16,954 nucleotides of DNA from an uncultured Collinsella sp. (GTDB lineage Bacteria; Actinomycetota; Coriobacteriia; Coriobacteriales; Coriobacteriaceae), in assembly GCA_900550185.1 (NCBI GenBank), contig URRN01000021.1, forward strand, positions 1-16,954, in the 5' to 3' direction. Shown piece by piece: positions 1 through 7,367 of this stretch. The notes beneath the pieces were generated by a model. The model saw only the letters and a list, made by a program, of their open reading frames with translations. It ran no database searches and was not told the origin of the DNA. Every line of letters begins with the position of its first letter. The first letter of the stretch is position 1. A program made the translations under genes and the position numbers.

Positions 1-68
1 GTGATTAAATGCACGGCAATGGGTACATAGCCAGTACAGTAAGTCCCCGAGGCAGATTGGAGCCACGT

Positions 69-653
69 ATGGATATCAAGGTTTCTGGACGCAAGACGAC
101 GGTAACCGATGCTCTGCGTGCGCATGTGGATGAGAAGATCGGCGAGGCGCTCAAGGTTTTCGATATCGAGCCCATGACAGTCGACGTCGTGCTTCGTTAT
201 GAGAAGAACCCCTCGAACCCCAACCCGGCAATCGTCGAGGTCACGGCTCGTGCCCGCGGTTCGGTGATTCGCGTTGCCGAGCACGGCGCAGATATGTATG
301 CTGCCATCGACCTCTCCGCCGATAAGGTCACCCGCCAGCTGCGCAAGTTCAAGACCAAGGTCGTGGACAACCGCCAGGGCGGTGCCAGCGCAGCGGATGT
401 CGCACCGGTCGAGCGCGTCGAGGATCTGGCCGACCTGCTGCTGCCCGAGGAAGAGGACGACCTGCTCGTCCGCGAGAAGGTCATCGACGTCACCCCGATG
501 ACTGAGGAGCAGGCGCTGGTGCAGACCGATCTGCTCGGCCACGACTTCTACGTGTTCGAGAACGCGACGACTGGCCTTATCAATGTGGTGTATCACCGTA
601 AGAATGGTGGATATGGCATCATCAAGCCCCGCATCGAAACACTTGACGAGTAA
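69..653 (+). CDS. hpf: Ribosome hibernation promoting factor, long form (HPF)
   Basis: The 194-residue protein binds the 30S subunit and dimerises ribosomes into inactive 100S particles in slow growth. Residues 1-100 form the RaiA/YfiA-type domain that occupies the mRNA/tRNA channel. An acidic linker with LLPEEEDDLL follows. Residues about 135-190 are the C-terminal dimerisation domain, with VREKVIDVTPMTEEQA, LLGHDFYVFENATTG and the INVVYHRKNGGYGIIKP block typical of long HPF. I chose ATG at 69, preceded by GGAG at 59-62, because family homology begins at MDIKVSGR; the open frame runs back to 9 but that extension matches nothing. The length fits the long-HPF class of most Gram-positives. It is followed by a terminator, so it is probably monocistronic. 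Confidence 0.96.
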   Translation: MDIKVSGRKTTVTDALRAHVDEKIGEALKVFDIEPMTVDVVLRYEKNPSNPNPAIVEVTARARGSVIRVAEHGADMYAAIDLSADKVTRQLRKFKTKVVDNRQGGASAADVAPVERVEDLADLLLPEEEDDLLVREKVIDVTPMTEEQALVQTDLLGHDFYVFENATTGLINVVYHRKNGGYGIIKPRIETLDE

Positions 654-657
654 AATA

Positions 658-679
658 CGTTAACTTGCATGAGTTAACG
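658..679. repeat. Perfect 8-bp inverted repeat after hpf
   Basis: CGTTAACT (658-665) and AGTTAACG (672-679) are perfect complements around a 6-nt loop, starting five bases after the hpf stop and four bases before the terminator stem. It has no T-tract of its own. It may stabilise the hpf 3' end or be a protein site; function unknown. Confidence 0.55.
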
Positions 680-682
680 GTT

Positions 683-714
683 GGCGGCCATCCCATGCGG
701 GTGGCCGCCTTTTT
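683..714 (+). terminator. Rho-independent terminator of hpf
   Basis: GGCGGCCA (683-690) pairs with TGGCCGCC (702-709), an 8-bp GC-rich stem, followed directly by TTTTT (710-714). This separates hpf from the DegV gene. Confidence 0.9.
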
Positions 715-732
715 ACGTAAGGAGTCGCTTTG

Positions 733-1686
733 ATGGACAAGGCCGCATCCGCCGGTCATTCGAGCCGTTGCCGCATCGTCGTCGATACCTGCTGCGACTT
801 TAGCCCCGAGGTCGCCGCGAACCTCGATGTCGATATCCTGGGTTTCCCTTTCATTATCGATGGCGAGGAGCGCACAGACGACATCTGGTCGAGCATGAGC
901 CCTAAGGAGTTCTACGACCGCATGCGCGCCGGTGCCCGCGTGTCCACCTCGGCTGTGTCGCTCGGTCGCTATATCGAGTTTTTTACCGAGTGCGCCAAAG
1001 AGGGCACGCCCACGGTCTACCTGTGCTTTACCTCAGCGCTGTCGTCGAGCTACAACTCCGCGTGCCAGGCGGCAGATGTCGTGCGCGCCGAGTATCCCAA
1101 CTTTGAGCTCTACGTGGTCGACAACGCTCTGCCCTGCGCGACCGGTGCGCTCTTGGCGCTCGAGGCCGTGCGCCAGCGTTCGGCGGGACTGACCGCCAAG
1201 CAGCTGGTCGATTGGGCAAACGAGGCAAAGACCTACGTCCACGGCTACTTTACGCTCGAGAGCTTCGATGCGCTGGCTGCCGGCGGCCGCATTCCGCCCG
1301 CGGCGGCGCAGCTCACGGCAAAGCTCGACGTCAAGCCCGAGCTCTCCTACGACCTGGCCGGCTCGCTGTCGCTGATCGGCGTCAACCGCGGCCGCAAGAA
1401 GGCGCTCAAGTCCATCCTCAAGTCGTTCCGCGAGAACTACGTGCCCGACCGCACCATGCCCATCGCGATCATGACGGCCGATGCCGAAAAGGACGGCGAC
1501 TGGCTCGAAGCCGCCATTCGCAAGGAGGAGGGCTGCGCCGACGTCACGATCATTCGCAGTTCCGTGGGTCCCACCATTGGCTCGCACGTGGGCCCCGGCA
1601 TGGTGGCCTGCGCGTTTTGGGGTAAGAACCGCGCCGACAAGGCGTCGCTTTCCGACCGCATCGCTCGCCGCGTGCGCGGCCAGTAG
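733..1686 (+). CDS. DegV family fatty-acid-binding protein
   Basis: The 317-residue DegV/FakB-type protein binds a fatty acid in a deep pocket; FakB members present it to the FakA kinase for phosphorylation. Family marks run in order: RIVVDTCCDFSPE (about 14-26), VSTSAVS (70-76, the carboxylate-binding TS block), CFTSALSSSYNSA (98-110), DNALPCATGALLALEAV (130-146), the LAAGGRI motif (181-187), KPELSYDLAGSL, the NRGRKKAL signature (218-225) and GPTIGSHVGPG (279-289) with the conserved His. ATG at 733 is preferred over TTG at 730 because AAGGAG at 719-724 gives 8-nt spacing. No FakA-like kinase lies in the window, so the kinase partner is an inference from the family and the bound lipid is unknown. 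Confidence 0.93.
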   Translation: MDKAASAGHSSRCRIVVDTCCDFSPEVAANLDVDILGFPFIIDGEERTDDIWSSMSPKEFYDRMRAGARVSTSAVSLGRYIEFFTECAKEGTPTVYLCFTSALSSSYNSACQAADVVRAEYPNFELYVVDNALPCATGALLALEAVRQRSAGLTAKQLVDWANEAKTYVHGYFTLESFDALAAGGRIPPAAAQLTAKLDVKPELSYDLAGSLSLIGVNRGRKKALKSILKSFRENYVPDRTMPIAIMTADAEKDGDWLEAAIRKEEGCADVTIIRSSVGPTIGSHVGPGMVACAFWGKNRADKASLSDRIARRVRGQ

Positions 1687-1784
1687 GCAGGCGCTGCGGC
1701 CGTAGTCGCCCTCGACTCACAGCCCAAACGCTGGCACCGAGTATTCAACCTGGTAATAACACCCAACCCAAAAGGAAAGGTTTC

Positions 1785-2864
1785 ATGGCAAACAAGCTCT
1801 CTGTCGCATTTATCGGCACCGGAATTATGGGTGCCCCCATTGCCGGCCACATTCTGGACGCTGGCTATCCCGTCACGGTCAACAACCGCACCAAGTCCAA
1901 GGCCGCAGCGCTCGTTGAGCGCGGTGCCGTCTGGGCCGATACGCCGGCAGATGCTGCGGCGAACGCCGACGTCGTCTTTACCATGGTGGGTTATCCCTCC
2001 GAGGTCGAGGAGCTCTACCTGGCGGGTGACGGTCTGCTCGCGTGCACTAAGCCCGGTGCGGTCCTGATCGACCTCACCACGAGCTCGCCCGAGCTGGCGC
2101 GCGACATTGCCGAGGCCGCCCAGGTCTCCGGCCGCATGGCGTTTGACTGCCCCGTCACCGGCGGCGAGTCGGGTGCCATCGCCGGCACGCTCACGGCTAT
2201 CGTGGGCGCCACCGAGAACGACATCGCGCCGGTCCGCGACATCCTTTCCACCTTTGCGGCAACCATCTGCTGCTTTGATGGCGCCGGCAAGGGCCAGGCT
2301 GCCAAGCTCGCCAACCAGGTGTCGCTGGGCGCCTGCATGGTTGGCATGGCAGACGCGCTGGCGTTTGCCGAGCTGAGCGGCCTTGATCTTGAGAAGACCC
2401 GTCAGATGATCCTGGGCGGCACCGGTAAGTCCGGCGCCATGGAGAGCCTGGCGCCCAAGGCGCTCGACGGCGACTACAAGCCCGGCTTTATGGTTGAGCA
2501 CTTCATTAAGGACCTGCGCTTGGCGCTCGCCTATGCCGACGACCGCGAGCTTGCGCTGCCCGGCGCCGACGTGGCCTTTACGCTTTACGACATGCTCGAT
2601 GCCATCGGTGGCACCAAGCTGGGCACCCAGGCCGTCACGGTCCTCTATAAGGAGGAGGCCGACGCCATCGCCGCCGGTCTGGACTGGTCGCAGTATCGTC
2701 CCGAGGAGCATGGCGCTCACGAGGAAGGCTGCGGATGCGGCGAGCATGACGACGATCACGAGTGCGGTTGTGGCCACCACCATGGCGAGGACCACGAGTG
2801 CTGCGGCGGCTACGGCCATGACGACGGCCACGAGTACTGCTGCGGCCACCATCACGGGGAGTAG
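1785..2864 (+). CDS. Beta-hydroxyacid dehydrogenase (3-hydroxyisobutyrate dehydrogenase family) with His/Cys-rich tail
   Basis: The first ~300 of 359 residues are a complete NAD(P)-dependent beta-hydroxyacid dehydrogenase (3-hydroxyisobutyrate dehydrogenase / tartronate semialdehyde reductase / GLYR1 family). Visible marks: Rossmann motif FIGTGIMGAP (9-18); substrate motif DCPVTGGESGAIAGT (121-135); GAGKGQAAKLANQ (166-178) with the catalytic Lys at 174; and a helix with KPGFMVEHFIKDLRLAL. NNRT after the second strand hints at NADP but is not decisive. The substrate cannot be told. The family normally ends near residue 290-300. Here residues 309-359 are an added tail of 51 residues with 13 His, 8 Cys and many Asp/Glu/Gly, including CGCG, two HHH runs and two CC pairs, which looks like a metal-binding tail. 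A strong AAAGGAAAGG precedes the start. First of four closely spaced genes. Confidence 0.93.
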   Translation: MANKLSVAFIGTGIMGAPIAGHILDAGYPVTVNNRTKSKAAALVERGAVWADTPADAAANADVVFTMVGYPSEVEELYLAGDGLLACTKPGAVLIDLTTSSPELARDIAEAAQVSGRMAFDCPVTGGESGAIAGTLTAIVGATENDIAPVRDILSTFAATICCFDGAGKGQAAKLANQVSLGACMVGMADALAFAELSGLDLEKTRQMILGGTGKSGAMESLAPKALDGDYKPGFMVEHFIKDLRLALAYADDRELALPGADVAFTLYDMLDAIGGTKLGTQAVTVLYKEEADAIAAGLDWSQYRPEEHGAHEEGCGCGEHDDDHECGCGHHHGEDHECCGGYGHDDGHEYCCGHHHGE

Positions 2865-2869
2865 CGCCT

Positions 2870-3298
2870 ATGAGCTGGACGTTCGTGGTGCTTGCGCTGG
2901 TGCTCTTTCTCTTCGCGATCTACATCGGCTTTTTGTGCGGCCAGTGGGCGTGCGAAAAGCGCGTCATCACCAAGCGCGACTACTGGATTGCCAACTTTGC
3001 GGGAGCGGCGGCAGTCGTCCTGCTGACCTGGGTGTTCTCGCTGTTCCCGCTGGTGCAGTTTGCGCCGATCGGCTGGCTCGGCGGTTTTATCGCCGGCCTT
3101 AAGATGAGCTTTGGCGAGTCCGTCGGTCCGTGGCGCAAGCACGACGAGGTCTTTAACGTCAACAAGGCACACCGCGCCGCCGCCGACGCGGGCGATGCCG
3201 AGGAACGCCGCCGTGCGCGTCGTAATGGCGCTGCCGACCGACAGCTCATCTCGGTCACCGATGACAGCAAGGGTGCTGGCAAGCACGCTAAGAAATAG
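2870..3298 (+). CDS. Small membrane protein of unknown function
   Basis: I do not recognise a family. The 142 residues begin with a hydrophobic segment (about 4-26), then a basic stretch CEKRVITKRDYW. A second and probably third membrane segment follow (about 41-78, broken by PLVQFAP), and then a long hydrophilic, charged C-terminal half (about 85-142) rich in Arg, Lys, Ala and Asp. The start lies 5 nt after the dehydrogenase stop, with GGGGAG at 2856-2861 inside the end of that gene, so the two are translated from one message. Its neighbours suggest nothing specific about its job. Confidence 0.8.
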   Translation: MSWTFVVLALVLFLFAIYIGFLCGQWACEKRVITKRDYWIANFAGAAAVVLLTWVFSLFPLVQFAPIGWLGGFIAGLKMSFGESVGPWRKHDEVFNVNKAHRAAADAGDAEERRRARRNGAADRQLISVTDDSKGAGKHAKK

Positions 3299-3313
3299 TA
3301 AAAAGAGGTAACT

Positions 3314-4012
3314 ATGGCAGAAAACAAAGACGAACAGCTCACCGACGAGGAGCTGGCACAGCTTCAGTTGGCAGAGGAGAACGAGAATGCCGTCGACCGT
3401 CTGGTTCAGGAGCTCGGCTGCCCCACGCGCCGCATCCGCCAGTTTGCCGCCCGCGTGCTGCACCTGCTCGCCGAGCGCGATCCGCAGCGCGTCGTGCCCT
3501 GCGTCACCGCGCTGATCGAGGCGCTCGACCGCCCCGAGGCTCAGACCCGCTGGGAGGCCCTCGATGCCCTGACGGCGCTTGCCACCACCTGTCCCGAGCA
3601 GCTGGGCGATGCCTTTGAGGGCGCCGAGACCGCGCTGTTCGACGAGATTTCCTCCACGTTGCGCTATGCCGCCTTCCGCCTGCTGTGCGTGTGGGGCGCC
3701 ACGAGCATCGAGCGTTCGCGCGAGGCTTGGCCCATCCTGGACGAGGCCATTCAGTGCTACCACGGCGACCTCGAGTATCGCGACATGCTCGGTTGCCTGT
3801 ACGAGTTTGGCCAGGGCGAGATCGGCGCCGAGGTCGCCGAGAAGCTTGCGCTGCGCCTTAAGTTCGATGCCGAGAACGGCAAGGGCAGCTATCTCAAGGC
3901 CCGTTCGAGCGAGATTTGCGAAATGCTTGTTAAACGCTTTGACCTTGATCTCTCCAAAAAGAAGAAGCGTGCTAGCGTTAAAAAATCTGACGACGCCGAA
4001 AACGAGGAGTAA
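3314..4012 (+). CDS. HEAT-like helical repeat protein
   Basis: The 232-residue protein is all-helical by appearance. An acidic N-terminus (about 1-28) is followed by several HEAT/ARM-like helix pairs (about 29-140), for example RIRQFAARVLHLLAE, VVPCVTALIEALDRPEAQTR and TRWEALDALTALATT. The C-terminus is very charged, with LSKKKKRASVKK and then DDAENEE. HEAT-type proteins are usually scaffolds for protein binding; no catalytic motif is visible. It starts 15 nt after the membrane protein gene with an AGAGG ribosome site and ends 6 nt before the isocitrate dehydrogenase start, so it is in the same operon. The assignment to HEAT is by pattern only. Confidence 0.82.
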   Translation: MAENKDEQLTDEELAQLQLAEENENAVDRLVQELGCPTRRIRQFAARVLHLLAERDPQRVVPCVTALIEALDRPEAQTRWEALDALTALATTCPEQLGDAFEGAETALFDEISSTLRYAAFRLLCVWGATSIERSREAWPILDEAIQCYHGDLEYRDMLGCLYEFGQGEIGAEVAEKLALRLKFDAENGKGSYLKARSSEICEMLVKRFDLDLSKKKKRASVKKSDDAENEE

Positions 4013-4018
4013 CAGATT

Positions 4019-5104
4019 ATGGCGCACGATGTAGTCCTGATTCCCGGTGACGGTATCGGTCCCGAGATTACGCAGGCCATGCGCCGCGTGGTCGAGGCCG
4101 CCGGTGTCCAGATCAATTGGAATGTCCAGGAGGCCGGTGCCGGCGTCATGGACGAGTTTGGCACGCCGCTGCCCCAGCACGTGCTCGATGCGGTCGCCGA
4201 GACCAAGGTTGCCATCAAGGGCCCCATCACCACGCCGGTCGGCACGGGTTTCCGCAGCGTTAACGTGGCCCTGCGCAAGCATTTTGACCTGTACGCCTGC
4301 GTGCGCCCTTGCCTGTCGCAGCCGGGCGACGGCTCGCGTTTCCGCGACGTCGACCTGGTTATCGTGCGCGAGAACACCGAGGACCTCTACGCCGGCATCG
4401 AGTTCGATGAGGGCGCTGCCGAGGTCGAGGAGCTCTCGCAGCTCGTCGAGCGTTCGGGTCAGAAGACCTTTGCCACCGATTCCGCGATCTCGATCAAGCC
4501 GATCTCTATCGTCAAGAGCCACCGCATTGTGGAGTATGCCTTTGAGTATGCCCGCCGCTGCGGCCGCAAAAAGGTGACGGCCGTGCATAAGGCCAACATC
4601 ATGAAGGCGACCGATGGCCTGTTCCTGCGCGTTGCGCGCGAGGTGGCCGCCAACTATCCCGATATCGAGTTCAACGATAAGATCGTCGACGCCACCTGCA
4701 TGGGCCTGGTCCAAAACCCCAATGACTTCGATGTCCTGGTGCTGCCCAACCTGTACGGCGACATCGTGAGCGACCTGTGCGCCGGCCTGGTAGGTGGCCT
4801 GGGTATGGCCCCCGGCTCCAACATCGGTGCCGACTGCGCCATTTTCGAGGCAACGCATGGCTCCGCGCCCGATATCGCTGGCCAGGATATCGCCAACCCC
4901 ACGGCCGAGATTCTCTCTGCTGCGATGATGCTCGATCACCTGGGCGAGAACGACGCTGCCAATCGCATTCGCGCCTCCGTATCTGCCACGCTCGACGAGG
5001 GCAAGCAGGTTACCGGTGACGTGCGCCGTGCCCAGACCGGCTCCGTTGAGGGGGCCGTGGGCACGCAGGCCTTTGCCGATGCCGTTATCGCGCACCTGGC
5101 CTAA
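4019..5104 (+). CDS. Isocitrate dehydrogenase, NAD-type
   Basis: A 361-residue member of the isocitrate/isopropylmalate dehydrogenase family, catalysing oxidative decarboxylation of a (2R,3S)-hydroxy acid with Mg/Mn. The N-terminus has LIPGDGIGPEIT. Substrate residues are seen in SVNVALRK (80-87) and YACVRPC (92-98), the IDH rather than IPMDH pattern. Also present are VRENTEDLYAGIE (116-128), the catalytic Lys in HKANIMKATDG (190-200), and the metal Asp pair in YGDIVSD (246-252). In the cofactor loop HGSAPDIAGQDIANPT (280-295), Asp285-Ile286 stand where NADP-specific E. coli Icd has Lys-Tyr, so NAD use is expected. GAGGAG in the end of the preceding gene serves as ribosome site. Homoisocitrate or tartrate-type dehydrogenases are less likely alternatives. 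Last gene of the run. Confidence 0.9.
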   Translation: MAHDVVLIPGDGIGPEITQAMRRVVEAAGVQINWNVQEAGAGVMDEFGTPLPQHVLDAVAETKVAIKGPITTPVGTGFRSVNVALRKHFDLYACVRPCLSQPGDGSRFRDVDLVIVRENTEDLYAGIEFDEGAAEVEELSQLVERSGQKTFATDSAISIKPISIVKSHRIVEYAFEYARRCGRKKVTAVHKANIMKATDGLFLRVAREVAANYPDIEFNDKIVDATCMGLVQNPNDFDVLVLPNLYGDIVSDLCAGLVGGLGMAPGSNIGADCAIFEATHGSAPDIAGQDIANPTAEILSAAMMLDHLGENDAANRIRASVSATLDEGKQVTGDVRRAQTGSVEGAVGTQAFADAVIAHLA

Positions 5105-5148
5105 GGTAGGCACGCTGCAAACGCCTGAATAGTACTTAAGTGTTTGCG

Positions 5149-5154
5149 TATAAC
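5149..5154 (+). promoter_or_regulatory. Possible -10 element for the SurA-like gene
   Basis: TATAAC lies in the AT-rich gap after the isocitrate dehydrogenase. The only -35-like sequence at about 18 nt upstream is CTGAAT (5125-5130), a poor match. Weak evidence. Confidence 0.3.
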
Positions 5155-5163
5155 CTAAGAATC

Positions 5164-5192
5164 AATACGCCCGGCGCTCTGTCGGGCGTATT
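5164..5192 (+). terminator. Probable terminator after the isocitrate dehydrogenase
   Basis: AATACGCCCG (5164-5173) and CGGGCGTATT (5183-5192) form a perfect 10-bp stem with a 9-nt loop, followed by TCTATTAAA. The T-tract is interrupted, so termination could be partial and the hairpin may instead sit in the leader of the next gene. Confidence 0.6.
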
Positions 5193-5230
5193 CTATTAAA
5201 GACTATGTTTCCTAACAAGGAGTAACCGAT

Positions 5231-6325
5231 ATGGGTCTGATTCAAAAGAAGGACGAGAAGGACGAGATCGACGGCATCCAGATCATCGAGCGCGGCGAAG
5301 GCCCCGACGGTGACGAGGACGAGAAGATCGACCTGGTCGCCGGTACGTCTGCCGAGCACATTGCTGCCGGTACGACGGCCGAGGAGGAGGACGCCCGACT
5401 GGAGGCTCAGATTGCCGCGGATGCCGCTGACGAGAATCTGATGCCCGAGGCCCAGGATGAGGACGACGATATTCTGGGTTCCGATGAAGACGACCATGCA
5501 TCCAGGCACAAGAAGACGATGATTGCCGCCTTTGTGGTTGCCGTTGTGATCGCCGCCGTGGTCGGCTTCTTTATTGGCAATGGCGGCTTTGGCGGCAAGG
5601 GTGTCGGCTCGTCGACCCTGACCGAGGACCAGCTCGATTCGACCGTGGCAAGCTATAGCTACAACGGCAAGAAGAGCGACATCACCGCGCGCGAGGCCAT
5701 CGAGAGCCAGTACAGCCTCGACACCGTCAAGGATAGCGATGGCAACTACACCGCTCCTTCTGCCGACGTCATCCTGTCCTACGTGCGCAACAAGATCCTG
5801 CTCGACGCTGCCGAGGACGAGGGCATTACCGTCTCCTCTAAGGAGATGAAGCAGTACGCCGAGGAATCCATCGGCACTTCGGACTACAAGACCATGGCCA
5901 CGCAGTATGGCGTGTCCAAGGACCAGGCCAAGCAGATCGTCCGCCAGTCCGCGACGCTGCAGAAGCTCTACAAGAAGAAGGTGGGCGATAGCTCCGCAAG
6001 CATGCCGACCGCTCCGACCGAGCCTTCTGACGGCAATGAGGACACCGCGAGCAAGGATTACGCCGACTACATCATCAACCTTGCCGGCGACGAGTGGGAT
6101 AGCTCGAAGGGTACCTGGAAGGACGAGAACGGCACCTACGCTAAGGCCTTTGCCGACGATGCCTTTACGGCCGATAGCGCCACCTATAAGCAGGCCATGA
6201 CCGCCTACTACACTGCTTACCAGCAGTACTCTTCGCAGGCTTCGAGCGCCAGCTCCAAGTGGACCGAGTATGCTAACGGCCTCTACGCCAAGGCCAACAT
6301 CAGCATCTACGGCCTGTTTGCGTAA
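5231..6325 (+). CDS. Membrane-anchored SurA/PrsA-like chaperone domain protein
   Basis: 364 residues with three parts. Residues 1-94 are strongly acidic (many DE runs) and should be cytoplasmic. RHKK then precedes one membrane span (about 97-117), giving an N-in, C-out single-pass topology. The outside part (about 125-364) contains a SurA N-terminal-like helical domain: ADVILSYVRNKILLDAAEDE, GITVSSKEMKQYAEE and QIVRQSATLQKLYKKKV, the layout seen in SurA, PrsA and trigger-factor-like foldases. No parvulin (PpiC) isomerase domain is visible. The C-terminus (about 255-364) is rich in Ser, Tyr, Ala and Lys and unrecognised. No lipobox. AAGGAG (5218-5223) precedes the start. Role in folding of exported proteins is inferred from the fold only. 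Confidence 0.8.
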   Translation: MGLIQKKDEKDEIDGIQIIERGEGPDGDEDEKIDLVAGTSAEHIAAGTTAEEEDARLEAQIAADAADENLMPEAQDEDDDILGSDEDDHASRHKKTMIAAFVVAVVIAAVVGFFIGNGGFGGKGVGSSTLTEDQLDSTVASYSYNGKKSDITAREAIESQYSLDTVKDSDGNYTAPSADVILSYVRNKILLDAAEDEGITVSSKEMKQYAEESIGTSDYKTMATQYGVSKDQAKQIVRQSATLQKLYKKKVGDSSASMPTAPTEPSDGNEDTASKDYADYIINLAGDEWDSSKGTWKDENGTYAKAFADDAFTADSATYKQAMTAYYTAYQQYSSQASSASSKWTEYANGLYAKANISIYGLFA

Positions 6326-6367
6326 AGAGTCGCACGGCTCATCGAGCATCTAGCCGATAGACAGCAG

Positions 6368-6406
6368 AAAGTCCGCCAGTACGGAAGCCGTTCTGGCGGA
6401 CTTTTT
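6368..6406 (+). terminator. Rho-independent terminator after the SurA-like gene
   Basis: AAAGTCCGCCAG (6368-6379) pairs perfectly with CTGGCGGACTTT (6393-6404), a 12-bp stem, ending in TTTTT. On the minus strand only a TTT follows, so stopping of the convergent HTH transcript would be weak. Confidence 0.92.
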
Positions 6407-6439
6407 GCGTTGAGGGCGTGATTGGCGGCTTAATTATGG

Positions 6440-6679
6440 CTATTCATCTTTAAGTCCAAAAAGGCTATCGGCTTCATCGTCGGATATATATTCCAGTACA
6501 TCGCCCGGTTGGCAGTCGAGTGCCCGACATATCGCGTCAAGAGTTGAAAAACGTATGGCAGAAACCTTGCCCGTCTTAATGCGTGACATATTGACCTGGG
6601 AGATGCCCACGCGTTCCGCAAGCTCTTTGGATGAGATCTTGCGTTCGGCGAGCATGCGGTCAAGCCGCAGAATAATCAT
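6440..6679 (-). CDS. Small HTH transcriptional regulator (XRE family, YozG-like)
   Basis: The 79-residue protein is a single Cro/C1-type helix-turn-helix domain: LDRMLAERKISSKELAERVG then ISQVNMSRIKTGKV (recognition helix about 27-36), then STLDAICRALDCQPGDVLEY, the usual end of this domain. It has no ligand domain. AGGAGG lies 5 nt before the ATG and overlaps the stop of the upstream DUF2975 gene, 9 nt away, so the two genes are co-transcribed. This DUF2975-plus-YozG pairing is common in Gram-positive genomes. It probably represses its own operon, with the palindrome at 7351-7366 as the candidate site. Confidence 0.92.
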   Translation of the reverse strand: MIILRLDRMLAERKISSKELAERVGISQVNMSRIKTGKVSAIRFSTLDAICRALDCQPGDVLEYISDDEADSLFGLKDE

Positions 6680-6688
6680 GGATTCCTC

Positions 6689-7327
6689 CTAGAGCAACTC
6701 GTCATCTTGTTTTTGCAGGATATACCCGTAGCGGAAGATGCTGGCAATCAGGCAAATAATCAGGCCTGCAAAGAGCATGGAGGGCTCGAATAACTGGCCG
6801 GCGAACGCATCCGTAAAGCTGCCGCCAAATCCTAAGAGTATCATTCCCGTGATTACGGCACCAAGAAGCCTCACGGCAACGCCGCCGATAAGGAATAAAT
6901 GTCCTACTCGACGAAGTGTCTGGTTACATTCAAGGTCAAAGGGCCTGCCTTCCTTTTCAATGTTGAAGAAAAGCCTGCGCACGCTTATCGCGATGGTAAG
7001 CGCGAGGCATGTCATCAAGAGGCTCCCTATGGCAGTGTGGCCATCGTGTGCGACGAGCATAAGTGGGGCCTGCGCATCGGTACCGACAATAGCCAGGCAC
7101 GGCCCTTCGCCGGCTTGAAGTTCTACGGATTGGAGGCACGACCCTTGGGAGAGGCCGGGCAATATAAGTAGAAGGTCAATCGCAATGACTGCGAGGAGTC
7201 CCAGAGCGAGCGCTGTGGTAATGCAGATTGTGGCCCATTTGCAGATGCGAGCGAGCTTCCTCAGTTTGGCTATCGTCTGTTCGCGGCTGATGGTTTCATT
7301 CGATATAGATGCGTTTCGGTGGACCAT
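6689..7327 (-). CDS. DUF2975 family membrane protein
   Basis: The 212-residue integral membrane protein has about four hydrophobic segments (roughly residues 33-57, 96-117, 139-165 and 178-200). Between the second and third lies the family block FFNIEKEGRPFDLECNQTLRR, where GRPF is the usual DUF2975 mark. An extracytoplasmic loop with two Cys (about 62-80) lies after the first span. The start at 7327 is chosen because GGAGGGG (7330-7336, minus strand) precedes it; an upstream ATG at 7366 has no ribosome site and overlaps the palindrome and -10 box. Function of the family is unknown; its partner is the HTH gene directly downstream. Confidence 0.87.
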   Translation of the reverse strand: MVHRNASISNETISREQTIAKLRKLARICKWATICITTALALGLLAVIAIDLLLILPGLSQGSCLQSVELQAGEGPCLAIVGTDAQAPLMLVAHDGHTAIGSLLMTCLALTIAISVRRLFFNIEKEGRPFDLECNQTLRRVGHLFLIGGVAVRLLGAVITGMILLGFGGSFTDAFAGQLFEPSMLFAGLIICLIASIFRYGYILQKQDDELL

Positions 7328-7350
7328 AACCCCTCCAATCGGCGTTTTGG

Positions 7351-7366
7351 ATGATACTTGTATCAT
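7351..7366. promoter_or_regulatory. Palindromic operator candidate upstream of the DUF2975-HTH operon
   Basis: ATGATAC-TT-GTATCAT is a perfect 7-bp inverted repeat with a 2-bp centre. It overlaps a minus-strand -10-like TATGAT (7362-7367) and ends 23 bp upstream of the chosen DUF2975 start. The position suits repression by the small HTH protein of the same operon. Confidence 0.55.
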
Positions 7367-7367
7367 A
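7362..7367 (-). promoter_or_regulatory. Probable -10 box of the DUF2975-HTH operon
   Basis: The minus strand reads TATGAT here (5 of 6 to TATAAT), about 35 nt before the DUF2975 start codon. A -35 candidate TTATCG (7385-7390, minus strand) stands 17 bp away and is a poor match; it lies in a tandem repeat of ACGATAA (7377-7383 and 7384-7390). Confidence 0.45.

Noticed and set aside
1437..2855. Minus-strand open frame (472 codons) opposite DegV and the dehydrogenase
   Set aside because: Antisense shadow of two well-supported genes. Its Val/Ala-rich start mirrors the His/Cys tail codons.
2852..5113. Long open frame on the minus strand (753 codons) opposite the membrane protein, HEAT protein and isocitrate dehydrogenase
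   Set aside because: The + strand genes here have clear homology and ribosome sites. The antisense frame is low-complexity, has no recognisable domain, and is the usual result of high third-position GC.
5162..6349. Minus-strand open frame (395 codons) opposite the SurA-like gene
   Set aside because: It spans the intergenic hairpin and a gene with a clear start and ribosome site; no domain is recognisable in it.
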